From Microbacterium barkeri (lineage in GTDB: Bacteria; Actinomycetota; Actinomycetes; Actinomycetales; Microbacteriaceae), in assembly GCF_027921765.1 (NCBI RefSeq), contig NZ_BSEJ01000015.1:1-64000 (forward strand): a stretch of DNA of 64,000 bases. The letters are read 5' to 3'. Position 1 is the stretch's first letter; each line of letters opens with the position of its first letter. The translations under genes and the position numbers were made by a program. Below are positions 32,827 through 42,278 of the stretch, one piece after another. The notes under the pieces are model-generated. The model was given only the letters and a program-made list of their open reading frames with translations. It searched no databases and was not told where the DNA came from.

Positions 32827-34551
32827 ATGACCGACGTCGCCCAGAACATCGTCGCGACCCTCAGGGCGAACGGCGTCGAGCGCGTGTACGGGATCCCCGG
32901 CGACTCGCTCAACGGCTTCACCGACGCGCTCCGCAAGGACGGATCCATCCGCTGGGTCCACGTGCGCCACGAGGAGTCGGCGGCGTTCGCGGCGGCGGCC
33001 GAGGCGGCGCTGACCGACGACCTCGCCGTCGTCGCCGGCTCGTGCGGTCCGGGCAATCTGCACCTCATCAACGGGCTCTACGACGCGCATCGCTCGCGGG
33101 TTCCCGTGCTCGCGATCGCCGCGCACATCCCGACCTCCGAGATCGGCACGAACTACTTCCAGGAGACGCACCCGCAGGAGCTGTTCCGCGAGTGCAGCGC
33201 CTACGTCGAGTACGTCGCGGACGCGAGCCAGATGCCGCGCATCCTCGAGATCGCGATGCGCACGGCCATCCAGGAGCGCGACGTCGCGGTCGTCGTGATC
33301 CCCGGCGACGTGGCGCTCGCGGAGGCCGCCTCCGACCGCGTGACCGTCATCGACCGGGCGCGCCCGGTCGTCCTGCCGAACGACGCCGAGCTCGACCGCG
33401 CGGCCGAGCTGCTCGACGGCGCGAAGAAGGTCACGATCCTCGCCGGCGCCGGCGTCCAGGGCGCGCACGACGAGGTCGTGGCCCTCGCCGACCGGCTCGC
33501 CGCCCCGGTCGTCCACGCGCTGCGCGGCAAGGAGTTCATCGAGTACGACAACCCGTTCGACGTCGGGATGACGGGACTGCTCGGATTCGCCTCGGGCTAC
33601 CGCGCGATGGAGGGCGCCGACGCGCTCCTGATGCTCGGCACCGACTTCCCCTACCCGCAGTTCTACCCCGAGCACGCGACGACGATCCAGGTCGACATCC
33701 GCGGCTCCCAGCTCGGCCGCCGCCATCCGCTCGACCTCGGGCTCGTCGGAGACGTCAAGGCGACCGCGGCGGCGCTGCTCCCCCGTCTCTCCGAGAAGCG
33801 CAGCCGGCAGCACCTCGACGACGCGCGCGACCACTACGTTAAGACGCGGCGCAAGCTCGACGAGCTCGCGGTGCCGCGCCGCGGGGCGCACCCCATCCAC
33901 CCGCAGTACCTCGCGCGGCTCCTCGACGAGGCCGCTGCCGACGACGCCGTCTTCACCGCGGACGTCGGCTCGCCGACCGTCTGGGCCGCGCGGTACCTGA
34001 CGATGAACGGGCGCCGGCGGCTCATCGGCTCGTTCAGCCACGGATCCATGGCGAACGCGCTTTTGCATGGCATCGGCGCGCAGTCCGCGCAGCCCGGGCG
34101 TCAGGTCGTCGCCCTCGCGGGCGACGGCGGGCTCGCGATGATGCTCGGCGAGCTCATCACCCTCACGCAGAACGATCTGCCCGTGAAGACCGTCGTGGTC
34201 AACAACTCGTCGCTGAACTTCGTCGAGCTCGAGATGAAGGCCGCCGGCTTCGTGACCTACGGCACGGGTCTCGACAACCCCGACTTCGCGGCGGTCGCGA
34301 ACGCGCTCGGCATCAAGGGCATCCGGGTGGAGCGGTCGGATGCCCTCCCTGCCGCGATCGAGGAGCTCCTCGCCCACGACGGGCCAGCGCTCCTCGACGT
34401 CGTGACCGAGCGGCAGGAGCTGTCGATGCCGCCCACGATCACGGCCGACCAGGTCGGCGGATTCGCGCTCTACGCCATCCGCACCGTCCTCTCCGGCCGC
34501 GGCGACGAGCTCCTCGACCTCGCGAAGGCGAACTGGCGCCAGCTGTTCTGA
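32827..34551 (+). CDS. poxB: Pyruvate dehydrogenase (quinone)
   Basis: The 574-residue thiamine-diphosphate flavoprotein oxidises pyruvate to acetate and CO2 and passes electrons to the quinone pool. The catalytic Glu lies in VRHEESAAF (about residue 50). The ThDP/Mg motif runs from GDGGLAMMLGELITL to VVNNSSLNF (about 430-460), and the central FAD-binding domain is complete. The C-terminal amphipathic end (DELLDLAKANWRQLF) fits the membrane-docking tail of PoxB rather than acetolactate synthase. GGAGG about 10 bases before the ATG supports the start. Confidence 0.92.
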   Translation: MTDVAQNIVATLRANGVERVYGIPGDSLNGFTDALRKDGSIRWVHVRHEESAAFAAAAEAALTDDLAVVAGSCGPGNLHLINGLYDAHRSRVPVLAIAAHIPTSEIGTNYFQETHPQELFRECSAYVEYVADASQMPRILEIAMRTAIQERDVAVVVIPGDVALAEAASDRVTVIDRARPVVLPNDAELDRAAELLDGAKKVTILAGAGVQGAHDEVVALADRLAAPVVHALRGKEFIEYDNPFDVGMTGLLGFASGYRAMEGADALLMLGTDFPYPQFYPEHATTIQVDIRGSQLGRRHPLDLGLVGDVKATAAALLPRLSEKRSRQHLDDARDHYVKTRRKLDELAVPRRGAHPIHPQYLARLLDEAAADDAVFTADVGSPTVWAARYLTMNGRRRLIGSFSHGSMANALLHGIGAQSAQPGRQVVALAGDGGLAMMLGELITLTQNDLPVKTVVVNNSSLNFVELEMKAAGFVTYGTGLDNPDFAAVANALGIKGIRVERSDALPAAIEELLAHDGPALLDVVTERQELSMPPTITADQVGGFALYAIRTVLSGRGDELLDLAKANWRQLF

Positions 34552-34579
34552 GCCTCCCGGGGGCGGCGATACTGGAACC

Positions 34580-36079
34580 GTGACCGCGAGCATCCCGACC
34601 GATCCGCACCGCGTCGAGCAGCCCGTCGTCGACACCGAGGCGGGCCGCGTGCGCGGGTTCTGGCGCCGGGACTGCGCGACGTTCCTCGGCATCCCGTTCG
34701 CGCAGCCGCCGATCGGGCGACTCCGCTTCCAGGCGCCCGCGCCGCACGAGCCCTGGGATGGGGTGCTCGACGCCACCCGGCAGGGGGCGACGCCCCAGCG
34801 CGGAGCGACCGGCATCACGCTCATCCCGGAGCCGTCGGTCCCCGGTCGCTCGACGCTCAACGTCAACGTGTTCACCCCGACGACCGATCCGGGGGCGCAG
34901 CTTCCCGTCCTCGTGTACTTCCACGGCGGCGCCTACGTCTCCGGCTCGATCGCGAGCCCCTGGTACGACGGGCGCTCCTTCGCCCGCGACGGCGTCGTCG
35001 TCGTGACGGCGTCGTACCGCCTCGGCTTCGACGGGTTCGGCTGGATTGCCGACGCGCCCAGCAACCGCGGTGTGCGGGACTGGCTCGCCGCCCTCGAGTG
35101 GGTGCAGCGCAACATCCGCTCCTTCGGCGGCGACCCGAACCGCGTGACGATCGCGGGTCAATCCGCCGGCGGCGGAGCGGTGCTCACCCTTCTCGGCATG
35201 CCTGCGGCGCAGCACCTCTTCTCGGCGGTCTGGGCGATGTCGGCCACGATCGGCGTGATCACGCCCGAGGAGGCCGAGCGCTTCGGGCGCCGGGCCGCAG
35301 CGGAGGGAGGCGTCGAGCCGACCGTGGCAGGATGGCGCGCCCTCACCGAGAAGCAGGTGCGCGACGCCGCGAAGGACCTCATCGCCATGCGCGATCTGCA
35401 CGGCGCCCAGGCCGTGCTGTCGGATGGGCTGCGGCTGGGTCCTGCGATCGACGGCGAGCTCATCCTCGAGCCGACTCTGCGTGCTCTCGCGAAGGGCGTC
35501 GGCTCCGACAAGCCCCTCGTGATCGGCACCACGGACGACGAGTTCTCGATGATCGTCGACGACCACAGCCGGTGGCTCCGCTGGGTTCCGGCCTGGCTCG
35601 TCCTGACCGTGCTCGGGCTCCCTCGGAAGCGGCGCCGCGCCTACCTCCGGGCGAACGCGGAGCTGCGGCGCGAGCGCGGCGTTCCCGCCGCGATCGGCCG
35701 CTTCGTCACGGACGCGCTCTTCCGCCGTCACGTGGTGCGCATCGCCCGCGCGCGATCGGCCGCGACCTCGGGCGGCCGCACCTGGGCCTACCGCTTCGAG
35801 TGGGTGTCGCCGGCGCGCGGGTGGTCGCTCCACTGCCTCGACGTGCCGTTCTTCTTCGACGTGCTCGACGCCGAGGGCGTCGACCTCATGACCGGCGAGG
35901 ACCCGCCGCAGGAGCTCGCCGACGCCGTCCACGGCGCGGCGGTCGGCTTCATCCGGACCCGCGCGGCCGATTGGAGTCCCTGGTCAGCGGGCTCGACGCC
36001 GTCTCGCGTGTTCGCGTACCCCGCGACCGCGGAGACCGAGTCGCTGGACGCGTACGACGGGGCGATCCCGCTCGCGTGA
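34580..36079 (+). CDS. Type B carboxylesterase
   Basis: The 499-residue alpha/beta hydrolase has the type-B lead GRVRGFWRRDCATFLGIPFAQPP. The oxyanion hole is YFHGGAYVSG, nucleophile Ser195 lies in GQSAGGG, and FGGDPNRVTIAG precedes it. These place it with para-nitrobenzyl esterases and cholinesterase-like enzymes that hydrolyse ester substrates of unknown identity. There is no signal peptide. The GTG start at 34580 sits six bases after GATACT, so translation probably starts at the mRNA 5' end. It converges with the LLM oxidoreductase gene, with a 10-bp gap. Confidence 0.87.
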   Translation: MTASIPTDPHRVEQPVVDTEAGRVRGFWRRDCATFLGIPFAQPPIGRLRFQAPAPHEPWDGVLDATRQGATPQRGATGITLIPEPSVPGRSTLNVNVFTPTTDPGAQLPVLVYFHGGAYVSGSIASPWYDGRSFARDGVVVVTASYRLGFDGFGWIADAPSNRGVRDWLAALEWVQRNIRSFGGDPNRVTIAGQSAGGGAVLTLLGMPAAQHLFSAVWAMSATIGVITPEEAERFGRRAAAEGGVEPTVAGWRALTEKQVRDAAKDLIAMRDLHGAQAVLSDGLRLGPAIDGELILEPTLRALAKGVGSDKPLVIGTTDDEFSMIVDDHSRWLRWVPAWLVLTVLGLPRKRRRAYLRANAELRRERGVPAAIGRFVTDALFRRHVVRIARARSAATSGGRTWAYRFEWVSPARGWSLHCLDVPFFFDVLDAEGVDLMTGEDPPQELADAVHGAAVGFIRTRAADWSPWSAGSTPSRVFAYPATAETESLDAYDGAIPLA

Positions 36080-36089
36080 GGCCGCGCGC

Positions 36090-37073
36090 TCAGCTGAGCG
36101 CCGGGATCACCTTCTGCTCGAACAGCTCGACGCCCGACCGGTCGTAGGCGGCCTCGGGGAAGTAGTGGATCGCGTAGGCCAGTCCCTGGTCGCCGAGCGC
36201 GGCGAGGCGCTCGGTCACCTGCTCGACCGTGCCCACCGCGACCGCTCCCCGGTACTCGCCGATGAAGCCATCCGTCGCATCGCCGAGATGCGGCCGAACG
36301 CGCGCCTCGATCGCCGCGAGGCGCTCCTCGACCTCGGACTCGGTCTCGCCGATGACCGTGTTGTAGTTCGCCGACCGGACGATCTCGGCGAAGTCGCGGC
36401 CGATGGCGTCGCAGTGCTCGCGAAGCACGGCGCTCTTGTGGGCGAACGCGTCGGGCGCGCCGGCGAAGTTCGTGTACTGCGCGTACTCCGCGGCGATCTT
36501 CAGGGTGACCTTCTCGCCGCCGCCCGAGATCCAGAACGGGATGCCGGGGCGCTGGATGGGGCGGGGCTCGACGATCGCGCCGTCGACCTGGTAGAAGCGG
36601 CCGTCGAGGGTCGCCTCCCCCGTCTCCCACGCCTGCTTCATGATCTCGACACCCTCGCGGAGCATCCGGAGTCGATCTCCGATCTTCGGGAATCCGTACC
36701 CGTACGCGCGCCACTCGTGCTCGTACCATCCGCCGCCGATGCCCATCTCGACGCGCCCGCGCGAGACATGGTCGACCGTCGCGGCGACCTTCGCGAGGTA
36801 TGCGGGGTTGCGATAGCCCATGCACGTGCACATCTGCCCGAGGCGGACGCGGCTCGTCGACGCCGCGAACGCCGACATGAGGGTCCACGCCTCGTGGGTC
36901 GCCTCGCGCGACGGCACCGGCGTCGTGTGGAAGTGGTCGTAGACCCACAGCGACTCCCACGGGCCGGCGTCCGCGGCCTGTGCGAGCGACAGCATCGCGC
37001 TCCACTGCTCGGCCGGATCGATGCCGACGAGGTCGTGACGCCAGCCCTGGGGGATGAAGGTTCCGAAGCGCAT
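36090..37073 (-). CDS. F420-dependent LLM-class oxidoreductase
   Basis: The 327-residue TIM-barrel protein matches the luciferase-like F420 group. MRFGTFIPQGW opens it, GIGGGWYEHEWRAYGYGFP is the hallmark of F420-dependent members, and PFWISGGGEKVTLKIAAEYA follows. These enzymes reduce or oxidise diverse organics using coenzyme F420. The start at 37073 is preferred because TACCCT ends six bases before it and the family N-terminus begins there. The cofE gene elsewhere in the window is consistent with F420 being made by this organism. Confidence 0.88.
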   Translation of the reverse strand: MRFGTFIPQGWRHDLVGIDPAEQWSAMLSLAQAADAGPWESLWVYDHFHTTPVPSREATHEAWTLMSAFAASTSRVRLGQMCTCMGYRNPAYLAKVAATVDHVSRGRVEMGIGGGWYEHEWRAYGYGFPKIGDRLRMLREGVEIMKQAWETGEATLDGRFYQVDGAIVEPRPIQRPGIPFWISGGGEKVTLKIAAEYAQYTNFAGAPDAFAHKSAVLREHCDAIGRDFAEIVRSANYNTVIGETESEVEERLAAIEARVRPHLGDATDGFIGEYRGAVAVGTVEQVTERLAALGDQGLAYAIHYFPEAAYDRSGVELFEQKVIPALS

Positions 37074-37189
37074 GCCGCCAGGGTACCCGCCTTCCCGCTC
37101 GCGACATCCGCATGTCATCGGGCCCCCGTAAGGTGTCCCGCGTCGCCACCGCGACGCCCTCTCCCCTCTCCCGAACCAGGAAGGCACTC

Positions 37190-39232
37190 ATGCGCAGAAT
37201 CATCGCCGCGCCCGCCGCCGCCCTGCTCGTCCTGCTGCCGACGGCACCCGCCGCTTCGGCCGCTCCGGACGACGCAGAGCAGCGCATCCCGCTCACGCTC
37301 ATGGCCACGACCGACGTGCACGGACACGTCGTCGACTGGGACTACTTCCAGAACGCGCCGTTCCCCGCCGACGACGCACTCGGGCTCACCCGGGTCGCCA
37401 CCGCCGTCGATCAGGTGCGCGCGGAGAAGGGCGCCGAGTCGGTCGTCGTCCTCGACAACGGCGATGCGATCCAGGGCACTCCCCTCACCTACTACTACGG
37501 GATGGGCGACGGAGCACCGTCCGTGCTGTCGGGCGAGCTCGAGCACCCCATGGCGACGGCGTTCGACGCGATCGGCTACGACGCGCAGGTCGTCGGCAAC
37601 CACGAGTACAACTACGGTCTCGACCTCCTCGCCGCCTACGAGCAGGGCCTCGACGCTCCGCTTCTCGGCGCGAACGTCATCGACGTCGCGACCGGCGAGC
37701 CCTATCACGAGCCCTACACGCTCATCGATCGCGAGATCGACGGCGAGACCGTCACGATCGGCGTGCTGGGGGTCGTGACCCCCGGCGTCCGGGTGTGGGA
37801 CAAGGCGATCGTCGACGGCGTGCTGGAGTTCCGCGACGTCGTCGAGACCGCGGCGGAGTGGGTGCCCGTGGTCGAGGAGCAGGCCGATGTGGTCGTCGTG
37901 CTCGCGCACACGGGCAAGGGCACTACTGCCGACGCGGACTACGACCCGGCTCTGCTCGAGGAGGACGCCGCCCGCAACATCGCGACCCAGGTGCCGGGCA
38001 TCGACGTCGTCGTGGCCGGCCACAGTCATCAGGACGAGCCGGAGGAGGTCGTCGAGAACGCCGCGGGCGAGAAGGTGCTCATCACCCAGCCGGAGTACTG
38101 GGCGCGCAGCGCGAGCCAGGTCGACCTGACGCTCGTCGCCGACGGCGACGGCTTCCGCGTCGACTGGTCGGATGGCCACGCCCCGGTCGTCGTGCCGCAC
38201 TACGGCCGAGAGGGGATCGGCGAGAGCGCCGGGCTCGCCGAGGCGGTTCAGCGCGCGCACGACACCACGGTGTCGTACGTCAACACCCCGGTCGCGACGT
38301 CGACCGAGGAGCTGCGCACCGAGACGTCGCGCTACGAGGACACCCCGATCATCGACTTCATCAGCGAGGTTCAGGCCGAGACCGTCGCGAACGCGCTCGA
38401 CACGACGGAGTACGCCGACCTGCCGGTGCTCTCCCAGGCGTCGCCGTTCTCGCGGACGGCGCGCTTCCCGCAGGGCGAGGTCACCATCCGCGATCTCGCA
38501 GGCCTCTACATCTACGAGAACACGCTTCTCGGCGTCGTGCTCACGGGCGCGCAGGTGCAGGACTACCTCGAGCACTCCGCGCGCTACTTCGTCCAGACGG
38601 AGGAGGGCGCCGAGTTCGATCCCGAGAACGGCACGAACGCCCGCTACGAGGATGCCCCTGAGGGCATCCCCGACTACGCGTACGACGTGCTCACCGGGCT
38701 CGACTACACGATCGACATCTCGCAGCCGGTCGGCGAGCGCATCACGGGGCTCCGCCACCCCGACGGCACCCCCGTGTCCGACGACGAGCAGTTCGTGCTG
38801 GCCGTGAACAACTACCGGCAGAGCGGCGGCTCGGGCTACCCGCACGTCGCGGAGGCGCCCGTCGTCTACGACGAGCGCCTCGAGATCCGGCAGCTGCTCG
38901 TGGACTGGGCGCAGTCGCGCGGCGTGATCGACCCGGCCGACTTCTTCACCGAGAACTGGTCCCTCACCACCTCGCCCGTCGAGGAGGCGCCGTCGCCGGC
39001 GCCCACCCCGGAGCCGACTGCGGAGCCGACCGCGGCGCCCTCGCCGGAGCCCACTGCCGAGCCGACCGCAGCGCCCTCGCCCGCGCCCACCGCAGCGCCC
39101 TCGCCCGAGGCCGACGAGGATGCTCCGCTTGCGCCGACGGGCGGCTCGACGGTCATCGGCACCGGCGTCGCCGGCGTCCTCGTGCTCGGAGCGGGGGCCG
39201 TGGTCCTCGCGGCGCGCCGGCGCCGAGTCTGA
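37190..39232 (+). CDS. LAPTG-anchored 5'-nucleotidase/cyclic phosphodiesterase
   Basis: The 680-residue protein has a signal peptide cleaved near residue 24 (ASA-AP). A metallophosphoesterase domain follows (TTDVHGHVVDWD, DNGDAIQGT, GNHEYNYG, AGHSHQDE), then a 5'-nucleotidase C-terminal domain (about 360-600) with SQASPFSR and NNYRQSGGSGY. After a Pro/Ala/Glu spacer of tandem repeats comes LAPTG at 647-651, a membrane helix and RRRRV, the layout for a class E-type sortase. The motif set is closest to CpdB-like 2',3'-cyclic phosphodiesterases. It should salvage phosphate or nucleosides on the wall. AGGAAGG precedes the start. Confidence 0.88.
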   Translation: MRRIIAAPAAALLVLLPTAPAASAAPDDAEQRIPLTLMATTDVHGHVVDWDYFQNAPFPADDALGLTRVATAVDQVRAEKGAESVVVLDNGDAIQGTPLTYYYGMGDGAPSVLSGELEHPMATAFDAIGYDAQVVGNHEYNYGLDLLAAYEQGLDAPLLGANVIDVATGEPYHEPYTLIDREIDGETVTIGVLGVVTPGVRVWDKAIVDGVLEFRDVVETAAEWVPVVEEQADVVVVLAHTGKGTTADADYDPALLEEDAARNIATQVPGIDVVVAGHSHQDEPEEVVENAAGEKVLITQPEYWARSASQVDLTLVADGDGFRVDWSDGHAPVVVPHYGREGIGESAGLAEAVQRAHDTTVSYVNTPVATSTEELRTETSRYEDTPIIDFISEVQAETVANALDTTEYADLPVLSQASPFSRTARFPQGEVTIRDLAGLYIYENTLLGVVLTGAQVQDYLEHSARYFVQTEEGAEFDPENGTNARYEDAPEGIPDYAYDVLTGLDYTIDISQPVGERITGLRHPDGTPVSDDEQFVLAVNNYRQSGGSGYPHVAEAPVVYDERLEIRQLLVDWAQSRGVIDPADFFTENWSLTTSPVEEAPSPAPTPEPTAEPTAAPSPEPTAEPTAAPSPAPTAAPSPEADEDAPLAPTGGSTVIGTGVAGVLVLGAGAVVLAARRRRV

Positions 39233-39244
39233 GGCGGGGCGGCG

Positions 39245-40255
39245 CTACCTGCGGAGAACGACGCGCGCGTCGGGGATGCGGTCTCCCATGATCCGGATGG
39301 CGTCGGGGTTGTCGTCGATGAGCACCGCGTCGCGGCCGAGCGCTGCGGCGACCGCTCCGGTCGTGCCGCTGCCCGCGAACATGTCGAGGACGCGATCCCC
39401 CGGGCGCGAGGAGGCCTGGATGATGCGGCGCAGGATGCCCTCGGGCTTCTGCGTCGCGTATCCGGTCCGCTCCGCCCCGCTCGTCGGCACGATCGTGTGC
39501 CACCAGACATCCGTCGGCAGCTTGCCGCGACGCGCCTTCTCGCGCGTGACGAGCCCGGGTGCCATGTACGGCTCGCGGTCGACGGCCTCGGAGTCGAACC
39601 AGTAGCGGTCGGGGTCCTTGACGTAGACGAGGATCGTGTCGTGCTTCGTCGGCCATCGGCGGCGCGACTTCGCCCCGTAGTCGTACGCCCAGATGAGCTC
39701 GTTGAGGAACGCGTCGCGCCCGAAGACCGCGTCGAGCATCACCTTGGCGTAGTGCGCCTCGCGGTAGTCGAGATGCAGGTAGAGCGTGCCGTCGTCGGCG
39801 AGGAGCCGCCAGGCCTCCTCGATCCGCGGCATGAGGAAGCCCCAGTAGTCGTCGAACCGGTCGTCGAAGGTGCGCAGCGCACCCCGCACGCGCTCGTAGC
39901 TGCGGCCGTGGAAGCCCGTGTGCGTCGCCGCGCGGACCTCGGCCTCGTGCGCGTCGATCGCCGCGATGTCGGCGCCGTCCGGGCTCCCGAAGAGCGCGCC
40001 GTCCTCGAGGACGGGCTCGGGGACATCCGCCGCGGCCTCGGGCTCGTCCGGCACGTGGATCGAGAAGCCGCGGCGGCTCTCGTCGGTCTCGCGGCCGCGC
40101 CCCGTGTTGAACGGCGGGTCGAGGTACGCGATGGTGAAGGCGCCGTCGGGCAGCCGTGCCGCGACGTCGAGGTTGTCGCCGTAGTGGATCGCGACCGCGC
40201 CGCGGCCCGGTGTGAGGGCGGCGAGCGGTGCGTCGTCGAGGATGTCCTGGCTCAC
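39245..40255 (-). CDS. Site-specific DNA methyltransferase, beta class
   Basis: The 336-residue protein has catalytic motif IV DPPF at 46-49 near the N-terminus and the SAM motif DMFAGSGTTG near 291-300. That IV-to-I order marks the beta class of N6-adenine/N4-cytosine methyltransferases. No restriction endonuclease gene adjoins it, so it is probably an orphan methylase. The GTG start at 40255 overlaps the lipoate ligase stop by four bases, so the two are cotranscribed, an odd pairing. It ends 12 bp from the convergent nucleotidase gene. The recognition sequence cannot be read from the protein. Confidence 0.86.
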   Translation of the reverse strand: MSQDILDDAPLAALTPGRGAVAIHYGDNLDVAARLPDGAFTIAYLDPPFNTGRGRETDESRRGFSIHVPDEPEAAADVPEPVLEDGALFGSPDGADIAAIDAHEAEVRAATHTGFHGRSYERVRGALRTFDDRFDDYWGFLMPRIEEAWRLLADDGTLYLHLDYREAHYAKVMLDAVFGRDAFLNELIWAYDYGAKSRRRWPTKHDTILVYVKDPDRYWFDSEAVDREPYMAPGLVTREKARRGKLPTDVWWHTIVPTSGAERTGYATQKPEGILRRIIQASSRPGDRVLDMFAGSGTTGAVAAALGRDAVLIDDNPDAIRIMGDRIPDARVVLRR

Positions 40256-41301
40256 GGGACGCGGTGGAGCCACGCGTCGGTCGCGAACTTGGTGCGCACG
40301 AGCTCCTCGGCCTCTGCGAGCTCGTCGGGCGCGACGTGCCCGCGCTCGGCGCCGGTGAACGCCTGGAACGACGCGATGAAGCGGTCGATGATCTCGCGGC
40401 GCGACATGCCCGTCTGGCTGCGGATCGGGTCGACGCGCTTCGCGGCCGACGCCGTGCCCTTGTCGCTGAGCTTCTCGCGCCCGATCCGCAGGACCTCGGT
40501 CATGACCTGGCCGTCGATGTCGTACGAGAGCGTCGCGTGGTGGAGGACCCCGCCGTTCGCGAGCCGCTTCTGCGCCGCCCCGCCGATCTTGCCCGAGGGG
40601 CTCGCGATGTCGTTGAGCGGCTGGTAGGTCGCCTCGATGCCGAGCCCGCGCAGCGCCTGCAGCACCCAGTCGTCGAGGAAGGCGTACGAGTCGGCGAACG
40701 TGAGGCCCGCCACGAGCGATGCCGGCACGTAGAGCGAGTAGGTGATGATCTGCCCGGCGCCCATGAGCATGGCGCCGCCGCCCGAGATGCGGCGGACGAC
40801 CTGGAAGCCGTGGCGTGCGGCGCCCTCGGGGTCGACCTCGTTGCGGTACGACTGGAACGAGCCGATCACGACCGCCGACTCGTCCCACTCCCAGATGCGG
40901 AGCGTCGGCTTGCGGCGACCGTCGCCCACGCGCCCCGTGAGCACCTCGTCGAGCGCGAGGTTGACGAGCGGCGAGACGGCGGGGTCGTCGATGATCTCCC
41001 ACTCGAAGTCGGTCCAGGTCGACGCCGTCACGAGCGCGCGGCGCACGGCCGTGCCGACGGCCTCGGGCGTGAACCCGAGCATCTGGACGCCCTCGGGGAG
41101 GCGCGCGCGGATGGCCGCGGCGATCGCCGGGACGTCGGCAGTGTCGGGCATGCCGATCAGCGCGCGGTTGATGTCGTCGAGCGCCGTGTCGGGCTCGAGG
41201 AAGAAGTCGCCCGCCAGGTGGAAGGAGCTGATCCTCCCGGCCTCGACCTCGAGGTCGACGACCACGAGCTTTCCACCGGGGACCTTGTACTCGCCGTGCA
41301 C
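40252..41301 (-). CDS. lplA: Lipoate-protein ligase A
   Basis: The 349-residue protein has a small accessory domain at the N-terminus (about 1-85, GEYKVPGGKLVVVDLEVEAG). The biotin/lipoate ligase domain follows, with RRISGGGAMLM forming the lipoyl-AMP loop and GKIGGAAQKR carrying the catalytic lysine. It attaches free lipoate to 2-oxoacid dehydrogenase E2 and glycine-cleavage H proteins. In the best-known LplA the accessory domain is at the other end, so the order is permuted. TAGGCT lies six bases before the GTG start, a leaderless pattern. Confidence 0.88.
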   Translation of the reverse strand: MHGEYKVPGGKLVVVDLEVEAGRISSFHLAGDFFLEPDTALDDINRALIGMPDTADVPAIAAAIRARLPEGVQMLGFTPEAVGTAVRRALVTASTWTDFEWEIIDDPAVSPLVNLALDEVLTGRVGDGRRKPTLRIWEWDESAVVIGSFQSYRNEVDPEGAARHGFQVVRRISGGGAMLMGAGQIITYSLYVPASLVAGLTFADSYAFLDDWVLQALRGLGIEATYQPLNDIASPSGKIGGAAQKRLANGGVLHHATLSYDIDGQVMTEVLRIGREKLSDKGTASAAKRVDPIRSQTGMSRREIIDRFIASFQAFTGAERGHVAPDELAEAEELVRTKFATDAWLHRVP

Positions 41302-41361
41302 GCGTCCAGCCTACGTCGTCGCGTCGAGACGACGCCGAGAGAGCGAGCGCTCTCTCGCACG

Positions 41362-42219
41362 CTACGACCGCGCCGGCACGCGCGCGTCGAGCCAGGCGAG
41401 GATGTCGGCGCGCACGCGCCCCTGCACGGGCTCGTTGAGGATCTCGTGCCGCCCGTCGTAGACGAGCGTCGTCACATCCGTCAGCCCGGCGCGCTCCCGA
41501 TACGCCTGCGCGAGCTTGCGCACGCCCCGCGGGCCGCCGACCGTGTCGTCGCGCCCGACGAGGAGGAGCACGGGGACGTCGGCCCCCGCCCGCTCGCGGA
41601 GGTCGCGGCGGGGGCGCCCGTAGATCCGGGCGGCCTCGACCACGCCGAACAGCTTGACGAGCGGCACGTTGACCGTGAGCGGATCGTCGAGGAACGCCTT
41701 CTGCACGGCCGGGTCGGTCGAGAGCCACTCGACGCCGGTCGCGCCCGGCGCCTTCCACGGCGCGTTGAGGTCGCCCGGGTTCAGGGCGCCCGGCCACCGC
41801 AGCGACGAGCCGACGAGGACGACCGCGTCGTACGCCTCGGGGTGGGCGTCGAAGAGGATCTGCGCGAGGAAGGATCCCCACGAGTGGCCGAGGAGCACGA
41901 GCGGGAGGCCCGGGCGCTCGTCGCGGATCCGCCGCGACAGCTGCCAGACCGCGTCGACCGCCGCGCGGTGCCCGCCGACGCCGAGGCGACCGAGCTTCGC
42001 CGCGTCGCCGTGCTGGCGCATGCCCGTGCGGCCGTGACCGCGATGGTCGTCGGCGTAGACCGCGAAGCCGGCCCCGGTCAGCGTCTCGGCGAGCGCGGCA
42101 TAGCGCCCCGCGTGCTCGCCGACGCCGTGGAGCACCTGGACGACACCGCGGGGCCGCCCCTCCGGCTCGTAGACGTCGTACACGATGGCGACGCCGTGCG
42201 CGTCGACGAACTCGGGCAT
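41362..42219 (-). CDS. Lysophospholipase/monoacylglycerol lipase-like hydrolase
   Basis: The 285-residue alpha/beta hydrolase has the GHSWGSF elbow with nucleophile Ser113. QVLHGVGEHAGRYAALAETLTGAGFAVYADDHRGHGRTG opens it, the pattern of bacterial monoacylglycerol lipases. The acid and His are probably in VLLLVGRDDTVGG and DGRHEILNE. There is no signal peptide, so it is intracellular. The start at 42219 (rather than five codons upstream) follows TACGAT by six bases, the leaderless spacing. It diverges from the MarR-MFS pair. Confidence 0.85.
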   Translation of the reverse strand: MPEFVDAHGVAIVYDVYEPEGRPRGVVQVLHGVGEHAGRYAALAETLTGAGFAVYADDHRGHGRTGMRQHGDAAKLGRLGVGGHRAAVDAVWQLSRRIRDERPGLPLVLLGHSWGSFLAQILFDAHPEAYDAVVLVGSSLRWPGALNPGDLNAPWKAPGATGVEWLSTDPAVQKAFLDDPLTVNVPLVKLFGVVEAARIYGRPRRDLRERAGADVPVLLLVGRDDTVGGPRGVRKLAQAYRERAGLTDVTTLVYDGRHEILNEPVQGRVRADILAWLDARVPARS

Positions 42220-42244
42220 GCGTCGATCGTACACACCCCTTTAT

Positions 42245-42270
42245 TTAGCAAAGCTAATGAGCTATGCTAA
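42245..42270 (+). promoter_or_regulatory. Candidate MarR operator
   Basis: TTAGC-AAA-GCTAA (42245-42257) is a perfect dyad, followed by further GCTA and GCTAA half-sites (42261-42264, 42266-42270) around TATGCT, a -10 candidate. The AT-rich cluster sits just before the MarR gene and is the likely autoregulatory site. Confidence 0.6.
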
Positions 42271-42278
42271 TGGTTGAC

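Noticed and set aside
32827-34551. Thiamine enzyme considered as acetolactate synthase
   Set aside because: The C-terminal amphipathic tail and overall pattern fit PoxB; no small regulatory subunit gene follows.
39245-40255. Methyltransferase considered as part of a restriction-modification or phage-defence system
   Set aside because: Neighbours are lipoate ligase and a wall nucleotidase; no endonuclease, helicase or defence gene is found within several kilobases.
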